DNA of 64,000 bases from the NCBI GenBank assembly GCA_007922305.1, contig ML677460.1, positions 557,008 to 621,007 on the forward strand, read 5' to 3'. The DNA comes from Dermatemys mawii. Taxonomy: Eukaryota > Chordata > Testudines > Dermatemydidae. Both the position numbers and the translations under genes were made by a program. Below are positions 23,376 to 35,319 of the stretch, in pieces (positions within the stretch are counted from its first letter, which is position 1; every line of letters begins with the position of its first letter). The notes under the pieces were generated by a model. The model ran no database searches. It had not been told where the DNA came from and saw only the letters and a list, made by a program, of their open reading frames with translations.

Positions 23376-24960
23376 CAGTAGCGTAGTGGCCACTGCCCCC
23401 GAGCCCAGAATTCTAGAAGTGGCACCTTCCATCGTTTCTCGGCCTGGCTGCACTGCGTGTGCATGATGGGTTTTGACTTGGAGCTGGGCCAAGCCTTGGA
23501 GGTGAGCGACACGGGCAGGAGGAGGCCATGACCATCGGTAGCGCGGAAGGGCCCCCTCTCTCCCACCTCGGTGGAGCTGCCGGTGCACTGCTCTTGGTGG
23601 GGTCGGGGCTGCGGTATCCCACCCTGGCTCCTTTGCCACAGGGAGACTCTGCCGCACTGATCTCAGGCTCGCCTGGCCCTTGACACTGAGGAGGGGAGTG
23701 GTCCGGGCCAGGGGGCCGGTCTGCACCTTCCCGAGGACATGCCGGCCGCCTAAGACTCACTCTGCACAGAGGCGCTTCACCTGCCAGCCTCTGTCCTGTG
23801 TGACTCTGCAGGGCAGAGTCCCTGGCGGGGGGCATTTGGGCCTGTGCTCTGAGGTGGTTTTAGTTTGGGCTTTTGACAGCATTTTTGTATAGAGTCAGTT
23901 TCACTATCGTTTTCCTGGGTCGGGCACTTCCCCTATTGTTTGTGTCACACAGCAACAGAGGAAATTGAAAGAGAGACAGAGAGAGAGAGAGAGAGATTTG
24001 ATTGCATGAAATCAGACAACTTAACTCAGAGGTAAGGGTAGTACATTGAAATACTTTAGACTCGGTCCTAAAACAACTAGATTTTCAATTGACTGGGTTC
24101 CTCTACATTTGAAAATAAAAAGCAGGCAAACACCAAGAAAAGTAATAGAATTAATTAACGTAAAATAATTGTTCAGCCTACTACACCCATCACCCCTCAG
24201 TGAACTTTCCTGAACTATTGTCATCTTGACCCAAAATGAGTGTGTTCACATTTCTCTAATAGTATCATTTTCATAGTGTCTAAGTGTTAAATAAAGGTTT
24301 AAAAGATGTATTGTAGCAGTCTGCGTGTAGACCATCTTCTCAATCTCCTCCAGATCATTAGTAAGTCTATATGCTTAAGTTTCTGAAATGCAGACATTGC
24401 AACTCTTAACAAGAGTTTTGTAGCATTATCTGAAACAGTGCTGTTCCAAACCACGGGAGACCTTGTGGAACAATCTTTTAGCTGACTGAAAATCATTAAG
24501 TCCTACCTGCATTCAGCAATGGAAGAAAGATTGTCTGGGTTAACCTTGCTCTCTATAGAGAGAGAGAGTTGGCTACTGAAGCAGACTATAACAGAGTACT
24601 AGAGAACTTTGCTAGAATGAAGCCTAGACGAAAGAGACTGTTGTAGTTGGATCATACGTGATTTATATGTTTTGATTTACTTTTGAAATTTAAAACAAGT
24701 CAGTAAAATAGCAATTTGCTCATGTGTATTATTTAGCATCGATCTTACAAATATGTGAACGTACTGTAAAAGGTCTTTTTAAAATATATTTTAAGTACAA
24801 AATAACACAAGTCCTTGTTTTGAAACAATGATCTTCCCCGTGTTTTTATTTTAAACACAAAATAAATATCTGTAATAAATTAGTTTATTCTGTGTGTGAA
24901 GTGGTGCCTTGTTTTTTTGGTGCTTGTGCCCCCTGATGTCAAAACCTGGCTATGCCATGG
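23376..24960. mobile_element. hAT-type DNA transposon, decayed
   Basis: Starts CAGTAGCGTAG; the right end on the minus strand reads CCATGGCATAGCC, consistent with a CARTGGCGTAG-type hAT terminus. Flanks gtggcaat (23368-23375) and atggcaat (24961-24968) match at 7 of 8, the hAT 8-bp duplication. The interior has a GC-rich first 500 bp and an AT-rich remainder, with only short open frames, so it is non-autonomous or heavily degraded. A (GA)n run lies within it. Confidence 0.7.
23970..23996 (+). repeat. (GA)n microsatellite
   Basis: A nearly pure GA run with one C, inside the hAT element. Confidence 0.9.
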
Positions 24961-24968
24961 ATGGCAAT

Positions 24969-25257
24969 CTCTTCCTTCCCTCATGCAGCAGTATCTTCTA
25001 CTCTATTGTATGCAGGTTCTTATCCTGCCCTCATTACCATAGCATCTGAGTGCCCTCCAGAAGTACTCTAAGAAACAGGACTAACATCTCTAAACCTGAC
25101 CACAGCTGGGGGCCAGTGCACTATTTCATTCCTCCATCGACAGTGGAAACAATATGGGAGAGGTCACTTTTGCCAGTAATTTGAACAGGTCCTTTTAAAA
25201 CATAGAGAACTAACATATAAGCAACTATAATCACCTCTTGGTGCACGTTCCATAGGC
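24969..25257. other. Unassigned non-coding stretch
   Basis: No gene or repeat recognised. Confidence 0.4.
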
Positions 25258-25412
25258 TAGACTATGTCTGCATATAACCTGTATTTAACCTGTATTTATA
25301 CATATATAAATTATATATTTATATATACCGGTTAAATACCGGTTAAATATTTATATGGATATACATATATCTATATAAATACAGATTAAATACAGGTTAC
25401 AGATTTATATAG
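25258..25412. repeat. AT-rich palindromic minisatellite, left part
   Basis: Degenerate repeats of 'aacctgtattta', 'tatatttatata' and 'accggttaaatacc', in both orientations, so the DNA can fold on itself. It is interrupted by the LTR at 25413 and continues at 26128. Confidence 0.8.
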
Positions 25413-26127
25413 TGTTGCAAAGCTCTGACCTTGTCCCTGTGGGTCCTGCGCTTCCAGGAGGTCTGTGCTAGCCTCAGCGGCTCACTGTGACCCTCCACGG
25501 AGCCCCTCTCTCTCCAGGCCAGTGTTACAGTCTACTGAGCCCTTCTCATCATCAGCCAGCAAAGCTGTTGGTGAGAGAACTCCCAGTCTCTGTTGTCCCT
25601 CTGGGCTTATTTCAAGACAGTATAGCCTCCTATCCTGCTAGGGGCCTGCCTTCCCCTTCCAGGAGGTGTATCAGTAGTAGCAGGTTGGGGGGAACCCAGG
25701 CCCGCCCTCTACTCCGGGTTCCGGCCCAGGGACCCTAATGGTAGCAGCTGTTGGCAGCCAACCTTTCACTGACAGAGTTGCTACTTTTCCCTGTGGGGCC
25801 ACTTCCCCACAGCTCTCCCACTTCTCCCTTACCTCAGGTCACAGCAAAGTTTCCTCTCCTCCAGCTCCTTTCTCCTTGGCTCCCCCCACCTGACTAACTG
25901 GGAAGGTTTTTAACAAGTTTCAGCCAGTCCCTGATTGGCTTCAGGTGTCCCAATTAGGCTAGCTGTTTCTACTCCTTTCTAGAAGGTTCTTAATTGGCCC
26001 CAGGTGTCTTGATTGGCCTGGAGTAGCCTTTGTTTGGTTATCCAGGGAACAGGGACCTGCACATCCTGAGGCTGATATACCTGCCTTCCAGCACTCTCCT
26101 ATACCCTTCTGGACTGACTCCGTCACA
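25413..26127 (+). mobile_element. Solo LTR (family A), inserted in the AT-rich satellite
   Basis: A 715-bp, GC-rich block with TGTTGC...GTCACA termini and a 4-bp duplication, atag (25409-25412 and 26128-26131). It shares 'cccaggcccgccctct', 'gggaccctaatgg' and 'ggcctggagtagcctttgtt' with the copy at 38.1-38.9 kb. No internal retroviral sequence is present. TG/CA termini and a 4-bp duplication fit an endogenous retrovirus LTR. The orientation given is that of the shared sequence and is not established from promoter signals. Confidence 0.72.
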
Positions 26128-26262
26128 ATAGATATATAAATATATATTTATATAGATATATGTATATAAATACAGGTTATATATTTATATATACAGGTTA
26201 AATACAGGTTATATACAGGTTATATGTCTGCATGTAACCTGTATATAATCTGTATTTAATTG
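26128..26262. repeat. AT-rich palindromic minisatellite, right part
   Basis: Resumes the left part with 'aaatacaggttatata' units. The phrase atgtctgcatrtaacctgta occurs once on each side of the LTR. Confidence 0.8.
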
Positions 26263-26724
26263 TACATGTCCTCATCATTCACTCCTAACCAATAAGTCAG
26301 CTTCAATCAGACGATCTACAAGCAAGCATTTCAATAATTAAGCAGAGCAGCTGTCACAAACCTAAAGGGATATGGCCACAAACCCCATTCAGCTCTTCAC
26401 AGTCCCAGGCATCTGCTCTTCACAGTCAACTAGGTTGTTAAGCCATGGTCAGGAAACTTGAGGCTCAAACCCAAATATGCAGATATGAAAAGCCACTGAG
26501 AGAAAGAGAGACTGTGGAGGTTTGGTTGACCTTTCTCAATTGAGGCAGCATATACTTAATATACACGGGTGGAAAAGAACAATGCAGATTTATATCAGTA
26601 TTCTGTGGTAGGGAACATCTTTCCACACGATGGTTTAAAAAGATCAATATTAAAAATAGCTCCAACACGCTAGGTCTTACAATGCTAATAATACTTTGTC
26701 CTTCACCGACACCTTCCATCTCAG
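26263..26724. other. Unassigned non-coding stretch
   Basis: No gene or repeat recognised. Confidence 0.4.
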
Positions 26725-27120
26725 CCCTCAAAGTGCCTTACAAACACAAAGCGCATGGCAAACATTCATGATTTAGGCCTCCCAGCCACCCCATGACAGC
26801 GGTATTATCTTCACATTACAGAAGTGGCAACATAGGCAAAAGACAGGGCGGGCCCACATTTTCAAGAGAAGACTTTTGACTTTGGTTGTCAATTCTGAGG
26901 TGCTCAGTTTGCGATACTGGGGCTTGATTCTCAGAGCTCACAACTGCAGTGAATGGAATCTGTGGATGCTCAGCACCTCTGAAAATCAGGCCCAGTGAAT
27001 CTCAAGCTGTCTACCCAAAAACGGAGGCACCCAGAAGCAGGAGTTGCCCTAGAACAGAGTGGCCAAAGTGACTTGCCCAGGGTCACATAGGAAGTCAAAA
27101 GAGAAAATCTCAGATCTCCG
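26725..27120. repeat. MIR/CORE-SINE-like relic with a palindromic repeat inside
   Basis: The outer parts (ctcaaagtgccttacaaac near 26728 and 'agtgacttgcccagggtcac' near 27068) are the familiar MIR-like order. Between them, about 26850-27050, lies a separate palindromic repeat (cttgattctcagagc ... gcacctctgaaaatcagg). Confidence 0.55.
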
Positions 27121-29821
27121 TAGACCCAGCTAGGCAGACCCATGGAAGGCCTTGAATTAGTTTTATACTAACTTGCTTTTCCTCAGGTTCAGTTGGCTGG
27201 GGGAGGAGGGTGGATTCTCAACTTGAGACTGTATGGGCTGTGCCCTGCTCCCATGAGGTCAGCGGTGGATGGACATCCTTGCTACATTGGTTTTGCATTA
27301 CTAACAAACACGAATTTCACCCTATTGATGAGGATAAATGGAATAAAATAACCCTTCTCCCAGCTTGGGATCCTGAGGAGCTAAAGGACAGCTCTTTTAT
27401 CAGTACATAACGTTTCTGCTCCTGTATGCTTCTTTTAGGTCTGCTCTTTAGCAGTGTCAATTGTCTAGGATCACATTTTACATATTTATGGACCATAAAC
27501 TGCCAAGCAGATGGACTGTACAGACAATCTGTCTCTAGTTGTGTTCTTGTAGTTTGTCTGTCAGGGCCCTGGTCTTTCTCCATCAAAGTCAATGGGAGGT
27601 TTTGCTATTGATTTCAACAGGAGCAGGACTGAACCCTGACAGTGATGCACTGACAAACACAGATTAAGGTCGTGCTTTGCTCTTGTCAGTGGGGCCTCGG
27701 TGCAGTGAATTAAAATTCACAGAATCACTGCAAAAGGTGAGACAGGAAAGGCCCTGGAAAAAATGCACAGCAACATATTGTGTTGTCATTCATAGCTTGA
27801 TATCAAATAATGAAAACAGAACCAAAAACTTGAACTAGGAAGTCACCACCATTCCTTCATAATGTGAAAAGCTGACAAGGTCAGAAAGCTAGTCCCTGAC
27901 AGTAATCCATCAGTGGCTTTCTAACTGGGAATGGCTTTGAATATTAGTCTTGTTGTCACTGGAATCTGGCATTAAAATGCAGGTCTCTATTCCCCAAAAG
28001 TATCGATGCTTCATGTGGATCAATAGATGTTGAGAGTACAGAAGATAGATTTTTCTTGTCTTCTTGAAAAGGGGATGAAATATTGACATTTCTACAGCCA
28101 CATATATCAGTCTTTGAAGAACAATGTCCTCCATGAATAAAACATTCATTCATATATTTCATGATAGCATCCAAAGGTCAAGTAGTTATTCACTGAGAAA
28201 CATGCATCCAATAGTTAGCAATTCACAGAGACTCATTACTTGCATTAGAATTACATTTTTAAAAAGTCTTAACCAAATTATTCTGCGCATGATAGTAAGA
28301 AAAGTAAAATCCTGGAGTAACATAGTTTGAGCAAAGTGGAAAGTTCAGTGCTATGGACCTTAAATGTTCACTGTCCTCCATCAGGAGCACCGGAGGATCT
28401 TTCATTCTCCCACCCCCCATATCTAATATTTCCCTACCCTGAACACCTCCTTAAAACAGTGTGTGGTTCCTGGGCCCTGCCAGATGTACAGAAATCTACT
28501 GTGCATGTCTAATAGCACTACTCACATGTTCTCTCTAATTCAGGGAATTTCTTACTTAAAGATAAAAAAGCATCAAAATCTAATCATACAAGTTCCTTTT
28601 TTCAACCAAAATGTTATGGGCCCAGGCACCAAAGGCAAAAGAAATCTGTCACTGCACTTTAACACTGAATTAAAACCAGGGAAGTGCTTTCCTTCAGATA
28701 CAATGGACAATGTGACTGTCATGTGACCACTGGAGGAGTCTGACATTGTTTTAAATTGGGCTATATGCAGCCAGGAACTGCAACACACCACACCTGATCC
28801 AGAGAATGCAGATCAAGTAGCTCCTGGAAGGTATCTAGTAAAGACAACTGAGCCCCGACACTCTCAAACACAACTGGCAGGTCTTTATTAATAATAATTA
28901 ATAAATACTGGTGTGATATACGCTTGAGTAAAATTTTGATATTAGCCAGTTTAGTCCAGAATGAATACAGCAAAAATCCTGTGATGTAAGAAATTTTATT
29001 AAATGAAAATTTAAAAATAATTGTAATTGCCTAACGGTGCGACAAGGAAAACATCTTCATACATTTCTTTCCTTTGGATGCTCTGCTCATTTTTAACTAT
29101 TCACCTAACCAGCTAGGGTCCAAGCTTCATAACTGTCACAGAAATACCAAACCCCCAAAACTAATGCAGCACAATGTTAAGCAGCAGGTTTACTCAGCTC
29201 CGACCAACATATCCACTAGAGTCCAACAGCCTAGTGGAAAACAGAATCATTTACACAAACATGTCATCATCTCATCAGAAAAATGTAAGTAGGTCAAGTG
29301 AATCTTTGGAAACCAATCTGGCATAAAAATTGCAGTACACAGATATTAATACTTTTGATAGCTGTCGCTAAAGGTGCCCATGTTCATTCTTCTGTGCTCA
29401 TCTCCCTCTCCAGAGGGCACAGATACCCTGGGAGGTTTGTTTTACACAGAAATTCTAACCAATTCTTTTCAAACAAGTCCCACCAGCATTGCAGCACTCT
29501 CTTCACTGTACTAACCTTAAAATCAATACACAATTTTATGCAGCTTCTCAGTTCTTTCATGGATCCCAAACCCACGAGGAGAATCCAGGCAGCAGCCTGA
29601 AGAATCAAATACTGGAACCACCATCATTTAAAATACACTTGAATTAAGAAACAAACTGAAATGTAAATTACAGCTGCCGGGAGTCTGCTGGAATGTGCCT
29701 GTCAAAACACGCTGCCTTGTCACACTGAGCTTGTTCAAATAAACGTATCCTTTGTCTAGAAACCTGTCTGAGCCGCAGGCACTCAAAGATCTCAATTGCC
29801 AGTGCTGGCAGTGTGAATACT
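27121..29821. other. Unassigned non-coding stretch
   Basis: No gene recognised. Around 27575-27640 'atcaaagtcaatgggagg' and 'gatttcaacaggagcaggac' are a decayed copy of a common amniote repeat. Open frames are short and overlap on both strands. Confidence 0.4.
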
Positions 29822-29846
29822 CCCCCCCCCCCCCCCCCCCCCCCCC
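29822..29846 (+). repeat. Poly(C) tract, 25 bases
   Basis: Twenty-five consecutive C residues; the complementary strand is poly(G). Capable of G-quadruplex or i-motif folding, and prone to slippage and sequencing error. Confidence 0.95.
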
Positions 29847-31874
29847 GCATCTCCTGTCCCATCTCCCTGGCACAGTAAGCCTTTCCAAGCGCTTTGTCTT
29901 GGCAGCAGGCAGTAACAGCCCCCAGAGGCTGGCTCGTTTGTCTTTCTGTCTGACCTTGCCAGGTGATGGAGACTTCACTCTGGTGGGGACGCAGGCAGAG
30001 GTGACCCATGAGGTTTAGACACATCTCCCCCATGGATGGATGGCAGGAGGGGGGCAGCTTGGAGGGGGGCCAGGGGACCCAGCACTTCTTGTGCGGTCCA
30101 GCTTCACAGGGAGAGTAAGGAGTAGGTACTCAGAGGCAGTCTTCAGGCTCAGGGGAGGCTGGCGTTTTATACATATAACACTGGACCAATGTGAATTTAA
30201 AAATCATGTTTGGATGGGGGGAGGCCCTGGAGTGATTAGCAGCCCCAATCCCAGAGCCTCTGCCTCCTCTCTCCCTGCCCACAACACCCAGAGCCCCTTC
30301 ACCACACTAGGACAAACAGCCTGAGCCTGGCCAATGAAATGTGGCTGTGCCATGAGACCCAGAGCTTTTCCAGCTGATCTCTATATCCCACATCAATTAA
30401 CCCAGCCTTGCAAAACTCACTGGCCTCCTTGCCCGGGGCATCATTCCTTTGACTGACAATTCATCTCATTGCAGGAGGAGGTGAACAGGTTTGGTGCCTG
30501 GACTGGTAGGAAGACTCCCCTTGATCCAGAGCTCAGAGAAGTTGTACCTCCTTCCCCCATCCCCCCTATGACCTGGTAAGCTGCACCCTGCATGGCTAGA
30601 CACCACCCATCCCCTGTTCAGGAGAGGATGCCGTTAGCACGCTCAGCACCTCTTGGTCCCTCTCCCTGAGGGGTGCTCAGCAGAGGCTCCAAGCACTGGG
30701 CACGGCTGTCACCACAGGAGTCCAAGGGAAGAGTGGGCTGTAGGGGACGGGGAGATCCCATCACATCCCCTGTGCTCTGGGATCTGGGTGGGAAGCTGGG
30801 AGTGGAAGTGCAAAGCAATGTCTTTACCTACCCAGTGGACTGGTCCCAGTTCTGGTGCTGGTTCTGCCTCAGGGGCTGCAGGGGCACTGGAAGCTCTTGC
30901 AACACCAGCAGCTGGGGTGACACTGCACCTCCTCCTCCTACCACGCTGCTCCCGCGTTTTCTTTCTCTCCCTCTCAGTTCATCTCGCTGCCTGTTTGCAT
31001 TTGATCTACAGCCCCCGCCTGTTTGCTGAGAGATCCAAATAATCTCTGGACTGAACCTGCAGGCAGCTCCAACCAATCCCCACTCAGGAGAGCAGCTGCT
31101 GCTGCTGGCAGCTCATCAGATCAGCACCAGGGACAGCTGCCAACCAAGCCTCCAAAAAACCACAGCCACAAACTGGAGGCGAAGAGGCAGCTCAGTCTGT
31201 CATCTGCACATCAGAGAGATCAGCAGCAGCAGCCCCTCCCTTGCCCAGCCCCCAAAAGTCTCTGAAAACACTGAGAAATGGGGAAACTCTGTGCTCCAGT
31301 GAGGGATTTTCCCTTTTATTCCCCCCTCCCTGCCCCCAAAAGGAGAGAACAGTCTGAGGCTGTGGGAGAGTCTTAGTACAGCAGCTCCTGCTGCAGGAGT
31401 CCATGCCTAATGGCATTTTTCACCCAACCTAGATTCATTCCGTGCTAAAGGAATACAAAGTCCAGCTGACAAAAAACTGGTGTCTCTTCACTTAACTATT
31501 CCAATGACTTCCAAGATCGCCTAGTTTTTATGATATATTGAACCTCAGCAACAAAGCAGCGAGGCACAAGACAACTCTCCAATTCTCAGCCAGGCCAGGG
31601 TCACACGCTGTTAAAATGCAGGGCGCAGAACACAAGACAACGTCTTCAAGACTTTTTATAAAGGCAGCATTTGCCTGTATCCTAAAGCTTTGGAAATCTG
31701 ATAAACCAGCAGCTGAAAGATAGGCTGCTTCTGGCAGCCAACTCTGACAATATAATTTCATCCCTTCAAAATGTCCTGGCCTTCTGCAGTTATCAGCTGA
31801 AAACTAACCCTTTAGAATTAAACTATCACGCTAATTAATGTGTGAAATATGTGCAAAAATTCATTTAGCATCTG
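29847..31874. other. GC-richer non-coding stretch
   Basis: Several overlapping frames of 80-130 codons on both strands (for example 30653-31042 and 30673-31029 on plus) result from GC-rich, simple composition rather than a recognisable protein. A short CAG/GCT-rich patch lies at 31093-31235. Confidence 0.4.
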
Positions 31875-32040
31875 TATTGTTATTATTAATGACTGTTGTT
31901 TTTGACATGTATGTTGTCGTAGCACAAACAGACCATAAAACTGGCTGGGCCTCATTGTGCTGGGCATTCTACAGACACATAAGAAACAACACTTCCTGTC
32001 CCAAATTCCAGAAGACAAGACTCAACAGGTGAACAATACA
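31875..32040. repeat. Old CORE-SINE/LINE-tail relic
   Basis: 'ggcctcattgtgctgggcat', 'ctacagacacataagaaaca' and 'agacaagactcaacaggtg' follow the same order as the copies at 20.9 and 47.4 kb. Confidence 0.6.
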
Positions 32041-32236
32041 AACAAGGAGCCTGGGGGGCAGGGGAGAGGACAGAGAAGGTGACAAATCTAATAGTAGGTG
32101 TTTCCCATATAAAATCCAGTCACCTTATAGGCTATGGATTAACCAAACTATCAGAAAGAAAATCTGTTCATCTGAAAAATGGCACCCCATCTTTGCGGTC
32201 CGTTTAAAAGCAGCCCCTATGGTCCTGAATTTATTG
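32041..32236. other. Unassigned stretch
   Basis: No gene or repeat recognised. Confidence 0.4.
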
Positions 32237-32251
32237 AGCGCCATCTAGTGT
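32237..32251 (-). promoter_or_regulatory. CTCF-like binding motif
   Basis: On the minus strand ACACTAGATGGCGCT fits CCASYAGRKGGCRSY at 14 of 15 positions. It faces the plus-strand motif at 22063, giving a convergent pair about 10 kb apart. Confidence 0.4.
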
Positions 32252-32374
32252 GCATCTGCAGACGTGGCAAAGCTGTAACAAAAACAACAGTGCAGGGTCA
32301 GCAGGGTGTCACTATTCTAGGTGTATGTCACCTGTCCACAGGACACTGAAAATATTCACTTCCGTTTAAGCTAT

Positions 32375-32560
32375 GAAAAGGAGGCAGGGCACTAGACTGG
32401 AAGTCCAGAGCTCTGCATTCTCTTCCCAACACTGCCATTAACTAGCTGGGCCACCTTGAACAGGTCACTTAAGCGCTCTGTGCTTTCAGCTTCCCAAGTG
32501 AAGATAGCAATATTTTCCCATCTTTGCGGAACACTACAAAAATCTATCATTGAAAAGCGC
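32375..32560. repeat. MIR/CORE-SINE-like relic
   Basis: 'gggcactagactggaagtcc', 'aacactgccattaactagct' and 'ccttgaacaggtcacttaag' are the classic MIR-like core. Confidence 0.65.
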
Positions 32561-32619
32561 TAGCCTGCTGTTGGCAGAGCTGGTACCTATACCTACAGTT
32601 AATGTTGCCTAACATTTTC

Positions 32620-33260
32620 CACTGTAAGACTTCATTTTCAGTTGCTTATAACTTTGCCAAACTTTAACCACTTGGGCTGAAATTTTCCATGTGAGTGTCT
32701 GCTTCAGGCTGTGTGTTTTATTTGGTGGTAGTGGTTGCATGTTTGTTTTGATTTTGTGTTGATTTTTTTTCCAAAAGTTTCATCTAAAATGGTCCAGCAG
32801 TTTCCAAGAACAAGAGAAAAAGTATTGTTATGCCCATATTAAAAATTGTTTATAACTGTTTCACTGAGGAGCTTTGGTGCCTCCCTGTTTTGGAGCACAG
32901 ATGTCAGTGTGTCACAGATGTGTCTTTTGTTGTCCCCATGAAAATGTGCCTCAATCTGGCAAATCTATAAATCCCTGAGAATCTCACTTTGCACATGCTC
33001 AGTAGAAATTTCAGAGTCAGGCAGCTAAATTATCTGAACAATCCATCTGTACCAGGCATACTCCAGCCCAAAGTTGCAGGGCAGAGTAGGGCTGAACAAG
33101 GCAGAGCTGTGCCTAATCACATAATTAAAGACTGTACCATAATGCACACAAATGTGGGGGCTAAACTGATGTTGCATGGGCAAGCTCAATTGTGACATTT
33201 CCTAACTTCTGAGTGCTTGACTTTGCAACCTTAAAGTTCTTTAGCATAGTTTTGTAAAGG
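32620..33260. repeat. Probable old interspersed repeat, class unknown
   Basis: 'ataactttgccaaactttaa', 'gggctgaaattttccatgt' and 'tttgcacatgctcagtagaa' resemble a dispersed reptile repeat that I recall but cannot classify. No coding capacity. Confidence 0.35.
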
Positions 33261-34009
33261 TTTTTCTGTGTCGGTAACTGTTAGTTATTCAAAGTGCTAA
33301 AGACCCAAAAGGTAACAGGAAAGGTGAGTCACAAATTCATAAAAGCAAAGAAATTCAGATTCAAAGGCACTATAGTACTGATAATTCCTAATGCATTAAT
33401 ATTACAGCTTATATTGTCCTGTATCAGAATAGTTTGCTAAGTGATCTTCTAAATGAGCAAGAAAACATTTGTACATGATTTCACAATATGAAATGTGGGT
33501 TGCAGAATTTAAAAATAAAAAAATGTGGCTGGCTCTGAACATTTTCTCTTTTACTCCAGAGCACCACATGCACTAACGTACTGGCTCACCAAAGTGCATC
33601 GCAACACAGAGGATGGCCCTGTGCATGTGTCTTTATCTCCGTTGCACAGTTTGTTCGCATGGAGAAGACTCTTACCTTGTGAATTTTCAGATTGCTGGGC
33701 TCTGCCAAATGAATACAGCCGTCTTTTAGCACAGTGCCTTATTTCTTGGATCGCACAACTCAGATTTAATAAAAGTTAAACACACTCAGAGCTTTCCGTG
33801 TCCCTCATGACACCAGCAGTTTTCTGTCTCTGCTCCCAGCAATAATAGCTGATTATCTACCCATCTAGGCATTTTAGGGATTCCCATTGATTTCAATACC
33901 CTACCCATCATCACTGTGGTGTTTTTCATCCCAAAGGATCCCAGAGCACTCTCTAAACTAAGGCCCTCTCCCGCAAGCTGCTCCTCATGGGCAGAGCCAA
34001 TGTAAGATC
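33261..34009. other. Unassigned non-coding stretch
   Basis: A small LINE/SINE-tail-like fragment (ttcatcccaaaggatcccag) lies at about 33927-33950. Otherwise nothing recognised. Confidence 0.4.
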
Positions 34010-34133
34010 ATAAATAAGATGAGGAAGACTTTGTAGCACCTTAGAGATAAACTGGTTAGTCTCTAAGGTGCTACAAAGTCTTCCTCGTCTTATTTACGGA
34101 TACAGACTAACATGGCTGCTAATCTTAAACCTG
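34010..34133 (-). repeat. Fold-back SINE copy
   Basis: Arms 34012-34047 and 34060-34095 are inverted copies (36 bases, one mismatch) around a 12-base loop. The right arm continues into the usual SINE head (cagactaacatggctgct). Confidence 0.8.
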
Positions 34134-34799
34134 TAAGATCATATTGTGCCTAGACACTGCCCGGCAGATGCCCACCAGGACCTCTCACCTAGCAGATGTT
34201 GATGTTGTTCCCTTTATTCTGGATGCCCCAGGACTCTAGGCGAGGATGCTCTGCGAGGTTCTCATGGCAGGACTCTCCAGTTTAGGTTTTGCACATGCCC
34301 TTGACAGAGCAATGGCATCCATGCCCCACTCCTTAACTCTCCACGGATCGGTCATGCTCACAGCAGGACTCATCTGTGCAGGACTGGGGCTGTACCGTGC
34401 ATGTGATGATGTCACAGGGTGGCTGGCCCTTGCACATGAAGCAGGACCTGCTCCCCTGGGCCAGAGCACAGGTGCTTCCCATTGACCAATGAAGAGGTGA
34501 GACAGCACATGAGACTCTAAAAGATCAGGCAGAATCGGAGGGCGGTGAGATGTGGAGAAAGACAGTCAGGAAAAATCAAGAGCCTAGGGCAGATTTCAGG
34601 GGAAAGCTGCTGAGAGAAGGAGACTCTTTGCAGGCCTCTCCAGGGAAGCCAGAGTAATTATGCAGAAGCCAGAGGAGAGACTAGCTAGCTGACCTTCCTG
34701 AGCCAATGCCAAAGAGCTGAGGCGGCAGTGCGCAGACTTTTCCGGTCACCTCCCCTTACAATTATCAGAATCTGTCCACATCTCCCTTCACTGCTGCAC
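34134..34799. other. Unassigned non-coding stretch
   Basis: No gene or repeat recognised. Confidence 0.4.
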
Positions 34800-35060
34800 A
34801 GCCACAGAGCTCAGGCTGAAGGCAGAGCTGGGGTTGGAGGAGGAGCTGGGGGCAGAACTGGGGATGGAGGAGAAGCTGGGGCTAGAGTCAGAGCTGGGCT
34901 GGGGACAGAGAGGAAATGAGGGCAGAGCTGGGCTGGGGGTGGAGCAGGGTTCGAAGTGGAGTGGGACTGGGGGCAGTTCTGGCCTGGAGGCAGAGCAGGA
35001 CTGGGAGCTGAACAGAGTTGGGGTCTGTGGTGGGGCAGCTGCCCCACCCCCATGCATGAC
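34800..35060 (+). repeat. G/A-rich imperfect minisatellite
   Basis: Degenerate units around 'gcagagctggggttgga'/'gcagagctgggctgggg', about 18-24 bases long. The proline/serine-rich minus-strand frames here (34788-35143) are by-products of this repeat. Confidence 0.7.
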
Positions 35061-35099
35061 TGGGTTAGAGCAGGCCAGAGAAGCTGCACGGACCGGCAG

Positions 35100-35319
35100 C
35101 CAATTTGAGAGGGCTTGTGAAAGGGCCAGTCAGGACTGAGCAACAGGTGGCCAATCAGGGCCAGGCTGATCCAGATATAAAGGTGGCCTAGCAGACAAGC
35201 AGGGCCGTCTCTCCCAGACCTTCAAGGGAGGTCTGTCTCCTGAGGGAAGGAGACCAGCACCCTGGACAGCACAGTGCTGGGCAGGCCTGGGGAGCAGAGG
35301 AGAGCTCCAGCCCAACACT
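35100..35319 (+). promoter_or_regulatory. LTR-like promoter fragment
   Basis: CCAAT at 35151-35155 and a TATA-like gatataaagg at about 35174-35183 are spaced as in a proximal promoter, followed by a GC-rich leader. It may be the U3/R part of an LTR; the outer ends are not visible. Confidence 0.35.

Noticed and set aside
23343..23835. Two overlapping minus-strand frames (127 and 140 codons) as a gene
   Set aside because: They lie in the GC-rich part of the 23376-24960 hAT element and overlap each other in different frames.
30653..31042. GC-rich region as a promoter with first exon
   Set aside because: CpG density is not clearly raised and no TATA, initiator or donor site could be tied to a protein.
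34788..35143. Pro/Ser-rich frames as a structural protein
   Set aside because: They are translations of a G/A-rich minisatellite.
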